Source: Spirochaetaceae bacterium
GTDB taxonomy: Bacteria; Spirochaetota; Spirochaetia; Treponematales; Breznakiellaceae
Direction: 5' to 3'
Assembly: GCA_031278575.1 (NCBI GenBank)
Contig: JAITKD010000185.1
Span: 1 to 5,284, forward strand
DNA length: 5,284 nucleotides
The notes below the pieces were generated by a model. The model saw nothing but the letters and a program-made list of their open reading frames with translations, did no database searches and was not told the origin of the DNA. Each line of letters begins with the position of its first letter. Position 1 is the first letter of the stretch. Below, in pieces: positions 5,243 through 5,284 of the stretch. The translations under genes and the position numbers were made by a program.

Positions 5243-5284
5243 TAGGGAAACGCGATTAGCGTCAAGTTAATCAGCGTTTCCCTA
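5243..5284. repeat. Right-end palindrome with a second, same-sense copy of the end motif
   Basis: TAGGGAAACGC (5243-5253) pairs perfectly with GCGTTTCCCTA (5274-5284). The stem continues as GATTA (5254-5258) with TAATC (5268-5272), with only A5273 bulged and a 9-nt loop (5259-5267). The left arm is itself a copy of the element's terminal motif with one T missing, in the same sense as the left end at 5124. The element thus carries three copies of the motif: two direct and one inverted. Confidence 0.78.

Larger units (their letters stand above)
5124..5284. mobile_element. MITE-like or IS-end element with terminal inverted repeats
   Basis: A 161-bp non-coding segment bounded by an 18-bp imperfect inverted repeat (5124-5141 and 5267-5284; 16 of 18 positions match), both starting with TA. 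It is about 44% GC against very GC-rich neighbouring genes, and it is packed with short inverted repeats. It has no convincing gene. These traits fit a miniature inverted-repeat element, or the end(s) of an insertion sequence continuing past the window. The window stops at the last base of the right repeat, so the true right boundary, any target duplication and the parent transposon family cannot be judged. I do not recognise the IS family from the end sequence with confidence. Confidence 0.62.

Overview
The window looks like part of a bacterial chromosome: a dense GC-rich biosynthetic operon flanked on both sides by mobile-element debris. The GC-rich host coding style, the partial IS66 copy and an Rpn-family nuclease gene are reminiscent of termite-gut Treponema and related spirochaetes. 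That placement is a low-confidence inference from memory, not something the sequence proves. All supported genes lie on the + strand.

Layout. Positions 1-270 carry the middle of a truA-like tRNA pseudouridine synthase gene, entering from the left edge. Its expected C-terminal core is missing. The reading frame instead runs into a low-complexity, GC-rich repeat patch (about 276-397) and stops at 447. From about 413 to 740 lies the 3' end of an IS66-family insertion sequence: the C-terminal part of the TnpC transposase in another frame, then the right-hand terminal inverted repeat ending at 740. A hairpin followed by a T-run (750-802) is a probable terminator between this debris and the next gene.

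Positions 870-1856 encode an intact Rpn/YhgA-like PD-(D/E)XK nuclease with a strong ribosome binding site. Twenty-four bases later the biosynthetic block begins: hisC (1881-3005), hisD (2992-4296, overlapping hisC by 14 nt) and a radical SAM protein of the COG0731 type (4293-5126, overlapping hisD by an ATGA). The overlaps indicate one translationally coupled unit. HisC and HisD catalyse late steps of histidine synthesis (imidazole acetol phosphate to histidinol phosphate, and histidinol to histidine). The third protein has no established role in that pathway.

The final ~160 bases (5124-5284) are a compact, relatively AT-rich (about 44% GC by hand count), hairpin-rich element. It has 18-bp imperfect terminal inverted repeats and a third internal copy of the same end motif. 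It starts exactly at the stop codon of the radical SAM gene and looks like a MITE or solo IS end. This element, the repeat-filled truA/IS66 junction and the uncharacterised radical SAM gene in the his operon are the items most worth a second look. I found no convincing evidence for a wholly new system.
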